Below are positions 29,363 through 41,700 of a DNA stretch of 64,000 nucleotides, piece by piece (position 1 is the first letter of the stretch; every line of letters begins with the position of its first letter). Source of the DNA: Cyprinodon diabolis. Taxonomy: Eukaryota > Chordata > Actinopteri > Cyprinodontiformes > Cyprinodontidae. Under the pieces are notes generated by a model that worked only from the letters and a program-made list of their open reading frames with translations, had not been told where the DNA came from and did no database searches. The stretch spans positions 38,392,380 through 38,456,379 of the forward strand of contig CM060080.1 of assembly GCA_030533445.1 (NCBI GenBank), written 5' to 3'. A program made the translations under genes and the position numbers.

Positions 29363-30650
29363 TTCAACCCTAACATTAATAAATTTAAATTTTTCAGGCA
29401 CCTGTTTGGTAGCAGTAACATTGGTCACTTTAACTAATTATGAGGGTAGAAACCCAATCTTCATCAGAAAACCATATCTCGTTGTGTTGCCGGGACAAAA
29501 CAGGACTTCATTAGGTCAGTTTTTGATCCATGTTGGGAAGGCGGTATAACTAAGAAGGGATCGTTTTTAACATAGAGCTGAAAATATTTCTTTGCACAAT
29601 CTAAAGGTAAGATAGGGTAACATTTTATGACATCTTAAGTCAGTTAACAGCAGTCTAACAATGATGGGATGGAACCCTTTCTTTGTGCAAACATGTGGAC
29701 AGATGAGATTCAACACAGGATATCTAAATTAAGATAAATTACTTTTATGACAGATTTTTGAAAGCATCACCTCTCTTGCAACAATGCCTTTCCCCACCAG
29801 TCAAAGTAGAGCAAATAGTGTGATATAATGTGACATTGCCTGCCTCTGTTACACTCACTCCCAGTCAGAGCCTGTCTGTGGTGCATAAAATTAGTGCAGC
29901 CTTCACACTATCTGTGCTTTAATAAGAAGAGCACATGGCACCTGTTCCAGAACCACATGCTATTTTAGGAACTTCTTAATATGGGCAGGTTATTTATTTA
30001 TTATTTTGTTTCTAATCCATGCTCATTGATGTCAGGGTCATTGAAAACAGAGTATTTCATCTATTTATACTCAGATAAAAAGGATACTGTAAGGGACTCG
30101 GCTCAATTTTTTCAAAGGCAATGCACGTTGAAAAGGAATATTTAAAAATTGCTGAAGATTTGAAGAATCTGTTACTAGTTTTTGTAGAACAAAATTATCA
30201 GTTAGTGATTTATATGTTCTCCCCAGCATGGAAATATCTGTTTGTTGTCAACAACTGACGTATCCACTTCTCACTGCATTGACCAGCTTCTCATATTCAA
30301 CAAACTTGGCCAACACAACATGCACTGGAAAACACATTAGTATGTTAAAGGAGATTTGGAAAACAATCCAACAAATGGGTTTCCTCTTTATTTTATGTTA
30401 AACATTCACTAAGAGAAAGGGTTTCAGGCAAATCAGGTCTTACCAGGACAAAGGTCCGGAAGGGAAAAGGGAAAGAGTGCCTGAAGGGTTTCGGACAGGC
30501 GGGCACCACTGACACAACAGCTGTGATAAGACCACCTTAAAATAAACCAGGGAAGAGCAGCTCACTCTGAGCAGAGAGAGGGAGGACACAGACACTCATG
30601 TCTCACTGAAATGATATATCTAATTTACAGCTATGCTTATTGTAAGATGT
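29363..30650. other. Intergenic, nothing recognised
   Basis: No gene or clear repeat was seen. Confidence 0.5.
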
Positions 30651-30651
30651 A

Positions 30652-30740
30652 CTGGTGAAGATTCTCAGTCATCCAGGTAATAGTCATTCCAAAGGAAATC
30701 CACTGGATATTTTGCTTCCGATCTTTTTCAATTCAAAGTG
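30652..30740 (+). repeat. Half of a fold-back repeat
   Basis: It matches the left arm of the hairpin element at 53500-53720 (GAAGATTCTCAGTCATCCAG ... ATCCACTGGA), without the right arm. Confidence 0.55.
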
Positions 30741-30826
30741 TAAGAATTAGTGTTGAGGTCCAAACTTTATGGAGTGGCTAAAACAAAGCCTTGTTTTGGC
30801 TGAGAAAATATGCAAATTGAACAAAG

Positions 30827-30827
<1 letters not shown>

Positions 30828-30878
<51 letters not shown>
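30828..30878. repeat. (TA)n microsatellite
   Basis: About 25 uninterrupted TA units. Confidence 0.95.
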
Positions 30879-30879
<1 letters not shown>

Positions 30880-30882
<3 letters not shown>

Positions 30883-31020
30883 TCCAAGTTCGATTTTCGG
30901 TCTTTCTGCATAGAGCTTGCATGTTCTCCCTGTTCATGCGTTGGTTCTCTCCAGGTACTCCTGCTTCCTCCCATAGCCCAAAATTGAATTGGCCTGTGGT
31001 TAATTGGCTTCTCTAATCAC
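30880..31020 (+). repeat. Interspersed repeat (TTCTGCATGGAG family), partial copy
   Basis: It shares CTTTCTGCAT, GTTCTCCCTG, GGTTCTCTCC and TTAATTGGCTTCTCT with the copies at 31118-32930 and 38060-38380. Confidence 0.6.
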
Positions 31021-31117
31021 CAATAGGAAGTAGGCCAAAGCCAAGTGAGACAGAACCAAGGCTTTGTCAGATGCCATTAGCTTTATGATCAAACTGATTT
31101 ATTGGACTCTTTAAAAG

Positions 31118-32930
31118 GGTTGCTCAGTGGCGGGGTGGGTAGCACTGCTGCCTTGCAGCAAGAAGGTTGTGGGTTTGATTCCTGGCCTGGGGTCTTTCTG
31201 CATGGAGTTTTCATGTTCTCCCTGAGCATAGGCAGATCTACTGGTGGTAGGGGTGGTGAGGCTAATAAATTATGGCTAATTTGAGAATTACGACTGCTAA
31301 AATCCAAAGTCGGACTGCAGTGAATGCAGCATGAGATGATGCGACTGAGACTGATTTTTTTTGAAAACCGAATGGGGCAAAGCGAGGTAGCCAGGGGTCA
31401 TGGGGAGAGCATATTCGGGATGAAACAGGTAAAAACTGATTAACTTTCTATCGAGACATTAAATTATAATGAAAGCACAATGTTGCTAGCATAGCTGCAA
31501 TGCTGATTTTGATATGATAAAAATCAGGTTGCAGAACGTTATTTCTCTAACTATGATGTTAGTTAGGCCTGACGGCTCAGCCTCATAAAGACATATTTGC
31601 GGTCAACTATGACAGAAAAGAGACTATCAAGTTTGGTTGTACTCAAATCAAAACGCACAAAGGCTTTGGATCTAAATAAAGTTGTGAAGCGTTTTTCTGA
31701 GCAACATGGAAATCGCCGCATTCAGCTGTTATAGTCATGTTAACTTTATGTTATGCTCTCTGGTGAACCTTTACAGAGCTGCTACATTTTGTTTTGGCAC
31801 CTGAGAAAATCTGATATTTCCTTTAATAAAACCAAAAGTGTGAAAAGTAAAGTTAAAAATGTGATACTGGTGTAAATGCTGCTTAATATGAAGCAGTGTT
31901 GTTTCTTTTTTGTATATATAGTATGAAACTATCCAGAAGTGACCTGTATTAACCTACTCACAACATTTTTTGTACTTTTTCAGACTGGAAGCAAAATTTA
32001 TTTTTATGTTGCTTCTTTTCAGATTTGTGGAGATTTTAATGTAACATACAGTACCTGCCTTTTTGTTGATTTGTTGATACAGCAGCTCTATCTACAGCAT
32101 ATTTACATGCATGAAATGTCCCTTTCATGTTGCCGTAACTGCTGTATGTCAAGTTACTGAGGAACAAATGGGGTAAATGTGTGTTCAGAGTAAACAATAC
32201 ATAGATGTCCGGTACCTTGTTTGGGTGCCTTGACCCATTTATTTCTACTGTGTAGTAATGCTGACTTTAGTCCAGCTCAGTCCATAGATCTCTGATGGGA
32301 AACTTTTTCTTTCTATAGTTTCTTCTTGTGCAAATGCTGCAAAGCTGCCTCTCTGACAGTCAGTCTCACACATCTGCGACTCAGCATCTGTGTCTTACCT
32401 TAATACCTTTCCTGTTCTAATGCCCCTCTAGAAGTAGTGTTATCATTCTTCTATCTCCTATTAAGTGAGATCACATTGTACGATGTATTTCTAATATGAA
32501 CTGCTTCACATGAAACACTTACTGTACAATCTATTCTCACCAAACTGTGATAACTGTGATTAGAATCAATGTAAACAAATGCCATATGTTGCCACCCCTC
32601 AAAAATTCCTGCCCCCCTCTCGACACCCCATAAATATTTTTCTAGATCCGCCCCTGTCCCTGAGCATGTGTGGGTTCTCTCCGGGTACTCCAGCTTCCTC
32701 CCACAGTCCAAAAACATGACTGTTAGGTTAATTGGCTTCTCTTAATTCTCCTTAGGTGTGTGTGCCTGAATGGTTGTTAGTCTCTGTGTTGCCCTGTGAT
32801 GGACTGGTGACCTGTCCAAGGTGGACCCCGCCTCTCGCCCATTGACTGCTGGAGATAGGCACCAGCACCCCTCGCGACCACACTCGGGACAAGTGTGTCA
32901 GATAATGGATGGATGGATTCTTTAAAAAGA
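31118..32930 (+). repeat. Interspersed repeat split by a hAT insertion
   Basis: The left part 31118-31229 and right part 32658-32930 are the two halves of one repeat: TTGTGGGTTTGATTCCTGG (tRNA-like B box), TTTCTGCATGGAG, then GTGTGGGTTCTCTCCGGGTA and a GGATGGATGGATTC end. The halves are separated by a 1428-bp element (next entry). Related copies at 30880 and 38060 are not split. Confidence 0.75.
31230..32657. mobile_element. hAT-like element inserted in an older repeat
   Basis: Bounded by direct repeats CCCTGAGCAT at 31220-31229 and 32658-32667, which restore the host repeat when joined. The right end (TAGATCCGCCCCTG) is the known type of fish hAT terminus CAGGGGCGGATCTA; the left end (AGGCAGATCTAC) is a degraded match. 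No transposase domain was recognised inside. Confidence 0.7.
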
Positions 32931-32933
32931 AGC

Positions 32934-33600
32934 AAAACAGCATTGGTGACGACTTAAATAGTAGCTTGGAAGCCACAGCAGGAGTTCTTAATGTTTAGAT
33001 TAGTTAGCATCAGCGTTAGTGGACCTGGCCGTACAGAAGGAGAGCAGGCAAGCTCAAGCGCGGCTGGGAGGATTTAAACTTTTAGCTAAGCGATCATCTT
33101 TAACATTAAGGATTTTAAATCAGCAAATTCTATATTTATGACTTTGAAAGTCAACAGTCACAGTTTTATTCCAAATTTCCTTTTTCTAAAATACTTTTAA
33201 GAATATATCACACCGATAATGTTGTTTCATCTATTGATAATACAATGTTAAAACTGCCATTATATATCATAATCATAACTTGATATCTGATTATTTATTA
33301 TTTTTAAAACCCATAACTATGACCATGTGCTGTTTTTCTCCCAGTTGGCAAAAGTGCTTCAATAAAGTCCAGAACAGAGGCGGTAATGCAGGTCTGCTCA
33401 AACCCATATCCTGCATCTAAACCCACAAGGTTAACACTATTTTTGGAAGCATTCATTTCTGCACATATTGACTGCAGTAGCACATTTTCAGCAGTAGATG
33501 TCAGTGTTTAGAGTTTATCGTGTATTATGCATTAGATTTTTTTGTTACCACTTCAATCCTTCTATTATCAAATTTGAGTAATTCCTAGTGAAAACACTTT
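32934..33600. other. Intergenic, nothing recognised
   Basis: AT-rich DNA between the repeat block and the presumed end of hivep2; no gene seen. Confidence 0.5.
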
Positions 33601-33610
33601 CTAATTGGCT

Positions 33611-35703
33611 TTTATTTAACTCCTACCTGAAGTAGAATGGTAGCTACAGTTGCGGTTCATAGTAGTGAAAATAAATAAGCCATTACACAGAGCATTGAAT
33701 AAATGGATGTCCTTTTAAAACATCTTTTAATTTAATTTGAAAAAGTAGAGCACCAAACAATAAATTCCTCATAGCACAAAAGAGGCACTCCTTCCAGACT
33801 AACCGGTTTTTGATGCGTAGAGCTAAACAACAGATTGGCTACTGAGGTTTCCCCCTCAAAGGAAATGACCCCCCACTAAAAAAAAAAAAAAATCTCAGCT
33901 TAGAGGTTAAATCATCAATCATATGACTTCTATATGTTTTACAGGGAATTGCCATTGACATGAGAGGCACAATGCAGATCAGTGAATATGAATACACAAC
34001 AGAATCTGAACACATACTGTATGCCAAAGCAAAGTCCTTCACATTTTAAAGCATTTCCAGGCACCGCCACAACAAATAAAAATCATCTCATGAAGGAAAA
34101 CAAATTTAAAGCAGTGCACCTTTAAATTTTTTTCATGTAAACATGACTGAAAAAGTTTGCTTTTAATCTGAAATGTTTTAAACCCAGTCTCAAACCGACA
34201 GCCACCTCGAGATGTTAATGCTTTTTTTAAAAGATTAAACGCTGTGCTATTTTTCATTTTCTCCCTTGTGAAACCTCTGTGGATGTTTTACCTCTGAACG
34301 AGGTAGAGATCCACATAAAAAGTTTTTAGAGTACAACACTGCAAAAATAGTTTAAACCATAAAAATATACATATATACAAAGAAGTAGTAATGCTTTAGA
34401 GTGAGTGGCTACTTGCAAAGTTGATGTGAAGAGCTAATAATTGTTGTTAACACTGTTTCTTTAATATTACCTGCAGTAGATGGTGTGGATTTATTCAGAG
34501 TTTGACATGAAAATGCAAAACAGTTCAACATCTACTGATCACCATAGCCCCTCGGGTGTTGTGTGCAAATCCACTTCGCACGATGAGATGCGGAAAAAAA
34601 ACAAGAGGAATGTTTCAACAACCACAAGGAAAAGGGACCTTTTTCCTCTCTCTCCCCTACCCCACCGGACTCAACATCAGCCTCATCGTCGAACAGAAAA
34701 GGAGGAAAGTGCATCTTTAAAACACGTGAAAACACCCATGAACATCTGCATAAGCAAGAAAACAAGCCTAACCAAAGCAACATTATGAGATCAAAAGCAA
34801 CGCCGGAGTGGCTCACTGCATAACTGCTGCATAAATACAGATATACCATATAAATAGTAGTCAAATGTTTACCAGTATCAATAAGTGCTTACGTTCTAAT
34901 ATATAAATACATCTTACATTATTCATAATTACATAATTAATTCCTCTATGGTTGTGCAATAGCAAATCCCATGCATTTTTTTTTACCAAGATAAAAACCA
35001 CAACATTAAGAAAAATGCAACATAAGTAACATTTGTTTAAGATTGCTTCACATAAATCCATCTTTAAAAAAAAGAAAAAACCCACAAGGCCTTCCCAAAA
35101 AGTGCAGCCTCCTTTTAGTAAGAGTCCTTATAGATGTTAGCCTTACTCAGTTAGAAAGAAAAGCAAAACAAACAAAAAAAAAAAAAGGCACATACCCTTG
35201 CTGCTTGATCAGAAGCACCAAACTGCACAAGAAGCATCTACTTAAAATTTGGTCGGACTGTTTCATAGTACACACACGTTTCCCCTTATAAAAGTCTTTA
35301 GTTACAGCACTACTGCATCACACCTTGATATGGATAACAGAAACAACAGTCTATTTTCAAAGTACACACTGTATAAATACACTGCTTGTATGCATCTAAG
35401 TTATAATATATGTTAAGGACATTTGTACAGGACCCATAAATGCAATTGTTGTGCAATTGTGCGCAAACTATGATCTCAGACAAAAAGGCATATCAGCTTT
35501 ATAATATTTTTTCATATTGCAACTTCACCCAATAATGATTTTTCACCCTTTTGCAAAACAACCCGTACAGAATCTCTGTGGAGTTTGACCATGCAAGACC
35601 AGTGGAAACGTCATTATATTGCCTCTAATAGGATAAAGACAAGGTGGTTAAAGGGATAACGATGGTTGCAGGTGTGGTGAGGGCTGGGAACAACAAAGCA
35701 GTT
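33611..35703 (-). other. hivep2: Probable hivep2 3' UTR
   Basis: About 2 kb of AT-rich, repeat-poor sequence follows the hivep2 stop, a length similar to that expected for this gene's 3' UTR. Candidate AATAAA signals on the minus strand lie at 34495-34490 and 33616-33611; the second is used here as the outer limit. The limit is inferred from sequence only. Confidence 0.4.
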
Positions 35704-38700
35704 TCAATGAGGATCTTCTATGGTAATTTTCAATGAGGCAATGGCTTTCAAACAGGTCTGGACACTCTCCTCTTGTCTGCTTTCCCCGGCGGGCAGCTCA
35801 GGACTCTTATCATCTGTCTCTATTCCCGTCTCAAGCCCGTGCACAGATCCCTCCCTGCTGCTGCAGCGCTGCCCTTCGCTGCTCTGGGGACTTGGAGCGT
35901 CAATGCTGGGTGAAGTTGGGGAGTCCAACATCTGGAGGCCCCCGACAGGAACGACGGGGAGCAGAGAGCGGGCTTGCTGCTGGGAGTGAAGCGGGAGATG
36001 GCTGAGGATGTTCTGGTGATGAGAACTGGCAGCTCCTGGGTGAACAGGAGCCAAGCTGCTCCTTTGATCCTGAAAGAACATTCGTGGCAGGGTTAGCAAC
36101 ATTTCCATCACCAGCATATGAATATGTTTCAGTAGATAGCCATAAAAGAATATTGTTCACAAAGAAGTGCTTTTGAAAATGAACCTCTAATAGTGGATTA
36201 TCTGGGCTTCTTTTGGACCAGGACTGAAATGTTGCCACAACATAATGAGAGGCCAAAGTAGTGAAGTTTATTTATACAGTTTATCCAATTTTGTTCAAAC
36301 ACTTTAGGAGGAAATTAGAAAAAGTTACACAATAGTCTACAAAGGCATTCCCACTGCCTTTATGTAGAGTAGATTTTCTCACATTGCAGCCACAAGCATC
36401 CATTAAGATAGACCAATCTGTTCTGCTTTGATTTGATTCCAAAGTAGAGCAAAACTTTAAGTGTTGTTTTTCTTTCTTTTTTTGTGGTCTTTGCTCTGGT
36501 TCACTTCCAAACTTTAATCATTTAAACCGAAATATATAGTTTTCCTCACCAAGATATTGCTGCTACATATTTCTGGTTGAATACGGACAGTATTCATTGA
36601 CATTGGATAACAATGGCTCTAAAATAGGTACATTCTGATTTAGTAGGTGTTTCATGAATTCCTCACGCTGCTAGGAAATTAAACTGGGAGGATGATAACA
36701 CCGAATGGCCTAATGCTATGGCCAGTAAAACATTTTTGTACTTTCAAACACAAGAACAACTTAAAAAGCTTTGAAGCTTATCAATACTTGCATAGCGATA
36801 AAGTTGTCTGTGTTCTGATACACATACACACCAATTGGGAGTACATGAAGGCAGATGATCAACCAGGTTAGTATCTGAAGGATTCCTGCAATAATGCTTC
36901 AGTGGTGGCTACCGAGGACGGAGAGGTGGAGACTGCAGGCTGCCCCTGTACAGCTGGACCTGACCACTCATGTAGCAACACAGCTGCTGTTCTATTGCCA
37001 CAGATTCTGGCATTTATGCCAGAGGAGCGCAGGTCTACTCGGTCCAAAGGTGCTTTGTTGCATGACTTGTAGACGCCAACCAACAATGCTAATTAAACTC
37101 ATCACTAGTGTGGCTTATCTTTAAACTAATTGGCCAAGGAGTTGGATCTGGTTCCTTTTCTTCATTCTGTAATAACCTGCAGCTGCAGGACAGAATGGCA
37201 CCTGTTTGAAGCCAGCCTAACTGTTTTCACTGACACTGAGTTTTAAGTGGGGTAGAGGGCAGCTCAGGCAGGTAGAGAAGACATTACTTTATCTAACCCA
37301 ATACAGAGTTGTTGGCTTTAGCCATAACTTAGACCGCAAGCCATAACCCATGACACTGACTGCTCTAGCCGAGACGCTCCTGAAAGTTTGAAGCAGAAAA
37401 CTACAAAAATGGAGGGGCCCCATAATTCTGGATGGAAAACTTGTAAACAAAGCCAAGCATGTGGCAGTCGTTGTTCCCACTGGACAGAAACGACTTGGTC
37501 GCACTGACACAGAAATCTAGAAAAAGTATTATGTTCCATGTGCTGCATTTCTGTTCTGCATATTTGAGCTGTTATCCCAGCTGCAAAAAACATTGTTTGT
37601 CAAAAGCAGGTCTTTCAAAGCAGGTTTCATCACATTCTACTTCTAATTTTGGAACGGTGTCGACGATGTGTTCTGTAAGCCGAAGGAGAGGATGTGCTCT
37701 GTGTGCAACATAACTTCAGTATGACATTTTCTATCCCTAGAGGCTCTGCTACAGTGGCTTGTTAAGGCCAAAAAGGCATACATTCCAAATCGCAAGGAGG
37801 GAAGGAGGCCGGTTTCTACTCACTGGAGAAGTGAACTACAACAGAGTCCTACTGAGGGAGCCTCAAAACTGCTCTCATTCTACTTGTCTGGTCCAAACCA
37901 GTGTTCGCTTAAATGGTGCCTATCTCCGGCAATTATTTGGTGACAGACCATCCTGGCCACTCTGACTACTTTATGCCATCTACATGGAATATTAGTCTGG
38001 AAAGAAGCAGCTAGAGTCCAGTTTTAAAGGCTGGGCTAACAGAGTCAGCAGAAAGACAGTTCTGGACTCGATAACCAGCCTGGGCTCTTTCTGCATGGAG
38101 TCGGAATATTCTCCCTGTGCATGTGTGGGTTCTCTCTGGGTACTACGGCTTCCTCCCACAGTCCAAAAATAGACTCTTAGGTTAATTGGCTTCTCTAAAT
38201 TCTCCTTGGGTGTCGGTGTGTGCTTAAATGGTTGTTTGTCCTGTTTGTCTCTGTGTTGTCCTAAACTGGCGACCCCTCCAGGGTGTACCCAGCCTCTGGC
38301 CCATAGACAGCTGGAGTGAGGCACCAGCACCCCTTGTGACCCCAACAGGGATAGGCATGATGGTAAATGGAAGGATGGATGGACATATATATAAATAGCT
38401 CTATCAGGTCATAATAAAGAGCATCATTGAACACTGCGCTATTGCTGACCATCTGAACCATTATTCAACCCTAGGTATAGTTTTGTGCGGGACTATAGTA
38501 CAGAAGCATAAAGAACAATCGAATTACCATTTCAAAAGCCTGCTGTTGTGCCTTCTCAATCTTTGCTTGGTGTCTGGCTTTATCACAGCCGCCTTTATGC
38601 TGGTGCGAACCTCGGCGCGGTGACACCGCCCGCAGCACAACCCTCTGCCTGCCCCTCGCTGAAGATTCACGCTTCCCAGCAACCTCTGACCCAGGAGACA

Positions 38701-41700
38701 TTGGTCGTTCCAAAGAGACTGGGGATGGATGTTGGATAGATTTGAAGATGGGTGACCCAGGCCTCATAGGTGAGGAGTCCCACCTTGGTGAGGAACGCCC
38801 TCGTGGGGACAGCTCCCGCCTTGGGGATGGATACCGTAGTCTTGAAGGAGAGGGTTCCCTAATGGGAGACTCCCAACCAGGAGACAGCAAATATGAAGAA
38901 TAAGGGTCAAAAAGGAGACTGGTGTGGTCTAGTGGCAACATGCTCAGAGAGTCTTCATCCACAGACTTTTCTCTCTGTTCTGCTGTTATGGAGAAACGAT
39001 TTTCCAGGCCTGAGCGCTTGCTGAAGGATTGCTGATGAACATCTGCTCCAGGTAGAGCAGTTAGAGAGCAACCGTGGACAGCAGAGCTGGCAGTAACGTA
39101 CACCGAGGTTACTCCACATGGCTGAGGACTCGTACTTCTTGATTGAAGCTTTGGGGTGGAGTCCCCCTCATACTCATCATCTTCTTCATCTTCCTCATCT
39201 ATTTCATCGGCCTCCTCATCCATTCCTTCAGAGTCTTCAGCATCTGAGAACTGATGTTTGCTGGTTGTTGCCATGTCTGTCTTGGATTCTTGCTGGATGT
39301 TGTCTGCTTTAAACGACATATTTGTTAATTTAACAGAATTTATTGCACAATAACACAAATTAAATCAGTGGGAGTACTGCAACTTAGGATCTTACCATGT
39401 TCCTGTATCTCTGTGTCATCCATTGACACTGAAACTCCAAGTTCAAGACATTTCTTCATGTGTGCCTTTGACTTCATATGTTTAGTCAGGTTTCCTGTTG
39501 AGGAAAGACACACGTTTGTCTTGTGGTTTGCAGAGACAAATGCCAACTGAAGGTGGTGAAACAATGAGAATGCAAAACAAATGCAAGCAAAGCATTTTGT
39601 AGCAGGTTTTTAATCACATCTTAAAAAAAGACACAGTAGTGCTTATATTTAATGTGTATAAGAAAGAAAACATGCTCTTCAACTTCAGCCTTCTAGGTCA
39701 TTCCTTGTTGAATCTGCCTTTGCAGCTGTTACAGCTGCATCTATGTCAGTTAGATTTACTGTAAGTCTGAACTGAGCAATTCTAGCATAAATATGCTTCT
39801 ATCTCAAGCTCTCCACCCTAGCTCTTGCTCTATCCTTAGAACAGTTGTCCTGATGGAAGTCTGAATCTTTGCATTCCCGCAGCATAACCATGCTATCAAT
39901 ACTTTTTATGGTACAGTGCTGATGTGTTAAAAGAGATTTACTGATCTACAGATGCAAGTTTTCTACAAGATATAGTCTTTTTCATAACGACCATAAGTTC
40001 AGATTCAGTCTCACTTGTCAGGCTTGTTCTACCTGGTCTTGTATGTGGTTTCTCTGATTTGAACTTTAAAATATTTATTTTCATCTACCGCTGCAGTTTC
40101 TAGGACTAACCTACCTTTGGTTTTGAAGGCAAAGTTGCAAACCCTGCAGATGTACGGTCGCACATCTGTATGGGTCCGGATGTGCTTCTTCAGCATGCTT
40201 GGCTTCTTACAGCGAATGCCACATTCCTCACAAATGTATTTCCCCCGGCCTCGACCTCTGACATACACATAGTCTTCATTGGACTTGTACCTTAAAGAGG
40301 CAGGAAATAAACATCGACCTGCTCAGTTTTAAACAGAAAATAGAAAGCATAGGTTGCTTGTGCATGAAGTTGCTGGACCTAAAAATAACTGCAGTACAAA
40401 TGACATTGACAAGCGTTACGGGAACCTGTGCGCTGACCTACCCTCCCTCAAAGATCTTAATTCGTGTTGGCACAGGCTGGTTTGCAGATGCCTCCCTCTC
40501 TTTCCACTCCTCCTTGGCTGTTTTGGCTCTGCAGCTGATGTCTTTCACCTTCTTCCCGTAGGTAATGTCCACCTCTTTGGGCTCCGGTTTCCTCTGCAGC
40601 TGAATTAGATAAACACACACCATGTTAGCACCCATTCGACGTGGGCAAAGAATTGATAGGCCTGATGCATTACATATTGAGTGTCACACATGGTGTTACA
40701 CCCATGTTTTGCAAACATATATTATGCTGCAGCCTGGGAAAACCCCACTGCAGGTATCTTAGAGGGTTTTTGTCCTTTAATTAATTTGATTCAGGTGGCC
40801 TGCACACAGACAAAGTCCCCTGCTTTAAGAGATAGAGTTCTAAAGAGAGGTTCTTTAACACAGATATCAGGCGGTCAGTTTCTTTTCTGCAGTAGATTAC
40901 TCTTTTGCTGTGTTCATTTAGAAGAAAAGTCTGTCACAGAGCAGCCTCACATTTGAATTCAAATTGTCCACATGCAAAAGAGGCTCCCTGTTTTCCTCTT
41001 AAACAAAATATGTTGAATGTCATTAGAACATTATCAAGAACATGGACCACGTCTCTTGTCTCTTGTGCTGTTGCGGAATCAAACTGTATGCTGTGTTCTT
41101 TTGAGAGGTTTTCCTGTCCCTGGTATGCAAAGCAGTTCGTGGTAGACATGTACTTTTCCACCAAAGAGGTGGCTACAATGTCAGAATAAGTTTAGCAATT
41201 TTCTTATGCCATAGGACTTTTCCTAACATTCTAATGTACAGGCATAAGGAAGTCTCTATGAACTGAGATATTTTAGACAGCCATGCGTGGAAGTTAGTAT
41301 GGGCAGCTAGTGAAGCTTGCCCATACTACTTGTGTTTCGTTGTAGGCTTGAAAGCATAAGTTCAGAGGTTGTCCACCTGGAGGCAAGAACAAATCAGACT
41401 TATATCGTCTTCCAGGAACTCTTAGGTCAAGAACATCATAGAAGTTTATCCACATAGTGTTTTAGGATCCTTCAACCCACCCTTATGTTTACATTTGTCA
41501 ATTTATACTAAAGCCAAAGGGCAGAAATGCAAAAATGAGAAATGCAGGCTGGAGGCTGTAACACCCTTATGAAGAACACTTAGAATGGAACGTGTATGGT
41601 TCTAATATGTATTATTACTTTTGTAAGTGAAAATTATTTTAATATAGCTTTACATGACAATGTAAAGGTTTTACACCATTAGATAATCATTGGCAAACAG

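Noticed and set aside
31939..32160. 73-codon frame inside the hAT-like insert
   Set aside because: No transposase motif; probably chance in AT-rich sequence.
34480..34864. Overlapping frames of 102 and 110 codons on both strands
   Set aside because: They lie in the presumed hivep2 3' UTR, have no domains and show no splice context.
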